Source: Massiliimalia sp964370215 (lineage in GTDB: Bacteria > Bacillota > Clostridia > Oscillospirales > Ruminococcaceae). From it: a stretch of 5,222 bases of DNA. The notes below the pieces were generated by a model, which was not told where the DNA came from, did not search any database, and saw nothing but the letters and a program-made list of their open reading frames with translations. The position numbers and the translations under genes were made by a program. Below, in pieces: positions 5,017 to 5,222 of the stretch (its first letter is position 1; the number at the start of each line of letters is the position of its first letter). The DNA is taken from the NCBI GenBank assembly GCA_964370215.1, contig CAYJIM010000098.1, positions 1 to 5,222 of the forward strand. Direction: 5' to 3'.

Positions 5017-5219
5017 AAAACGCTGACGCTTGGAAGTTGCCTGTCGGCAAGAAAACCGTGGGACGCCGTCCCACACCCTGCCCCTTTTGAAAAAGGGAAC
5101 AAAACTTTTGTTTGCCGCCCGATTTTCATGAGGCGATAAACGAAGGACACATCCCACGTCGTGGACGGACATTCCGTGCGATGGGTGCGCGGTCGGCAAT
5201 GCCTGCGGACGCTGTCCGC
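4985..5219 (-). repeat. Composite multi-hairpin repeat, right copy (inverted)
   Basis: This is the inverted, diverged partner of 4639-4848. Reading the minus strand from 5219, the modules are: GCGGAC/GTCCGC with AGC loop (5205-5219); GGCATT with AATGTC (5198-5203 with 5168-5173, one G-U); CCAC/GTGG (5154-5164); CCCTTTT/AAAAGGG (5082-5097); GTGGGA/TCCCAC (5058-5074); TTGCC/GGCAA (5037-5050); and a 12-bp terminator stem. It is about 25 bp longer than the left copy, mostly between the third and fourth hairpins (about 5100-5150). It is non-coding; the small open frames across it are not conserved between the copies. Confidence 0.8.
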
Positions 5220-5222
5220 CGT

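Noticed and set aside
4783..5199. Open frames across the repeat region (4783-5139 +, 4902-5150 -, 4978-5199 -)
   Set aside because: They run through hairpins and terminators, and the two repeat copies differ by length changes that break the frames. The region is better explained as non-coding repeat.
4639..5219. CRISPR array
   Set aside because: The repeats are inverted, few, of unequal length and not regularly spaced, and there are no cas genes.

Overview
The window looks like a chromosomal segment of an anaerobic Gram-positive member of the Clostridia, probably Oscillospiraceae-like and possibly a gut commensal. This inference rests on a class B sortase, a cytoplasmic Cys-type sulfatase, strong AGGAGG-type ribosome binding sites, near-consensus sigma-A promoters, GTG and TTG starts, and dense palindromic intergenic repeats of a kind I associate with that group. 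No species can be named from the sequence alone. I see no rRNA, tRNA, CRISPR array or transposase gene.

Layout. The left half is read on the minus strand. A secreted protein with a signal peptide and a Pro-rich start (180 down to 1) runs off the left edge. It has its own extended -10 promoter and lies beyond a perfect 16-bp hairpin that probably ends the sulfatase transcript. Next come a 491-residue type I sulfatase (1930-455) and a class B sortase (2822-2034). The sortase starts at a GTG, because a strong promoter sits inside the longer open frame. From about 2882 the strand switches. A divergent promoter carrying an inverted repeat across its -10 drives a structured 5' leader of about 125 nt. 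The leader is followed by mntP (TTG start at 3097) and a CaCA-family cation/Ca2+ exchanger (3689-4639), which form an apparent two-gene cation-export operon. The last 580 bases contain no gene. They hold two inverted, diverged copies of a composite multi-hairpin repeat, each ending in an intrinsic-terminator-like hairpin, with two short palindromic repeats and a 17-bp inverted repeat between or at the edges.

Function. The plus-strand operon probably handles divalent-cation export (Mn2+ by MntP, Ca2+ or a related ion by the exchanger). Its leader and operator suggest metal- or stress-dependent control, though it does not match the yybP-ykoY Mn2+ riboswitch by eye. The minus-strand genes concern the cell surface (sortase, secreted protein) and sulfated-glycan use (sulfatase). 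Each seems to have its own promoter, so a single operon is not supported. The most unusual structure is the repeat pair: several hairpins keep their shape while their paired bases change together between copies, which is a sign of selection on structure.
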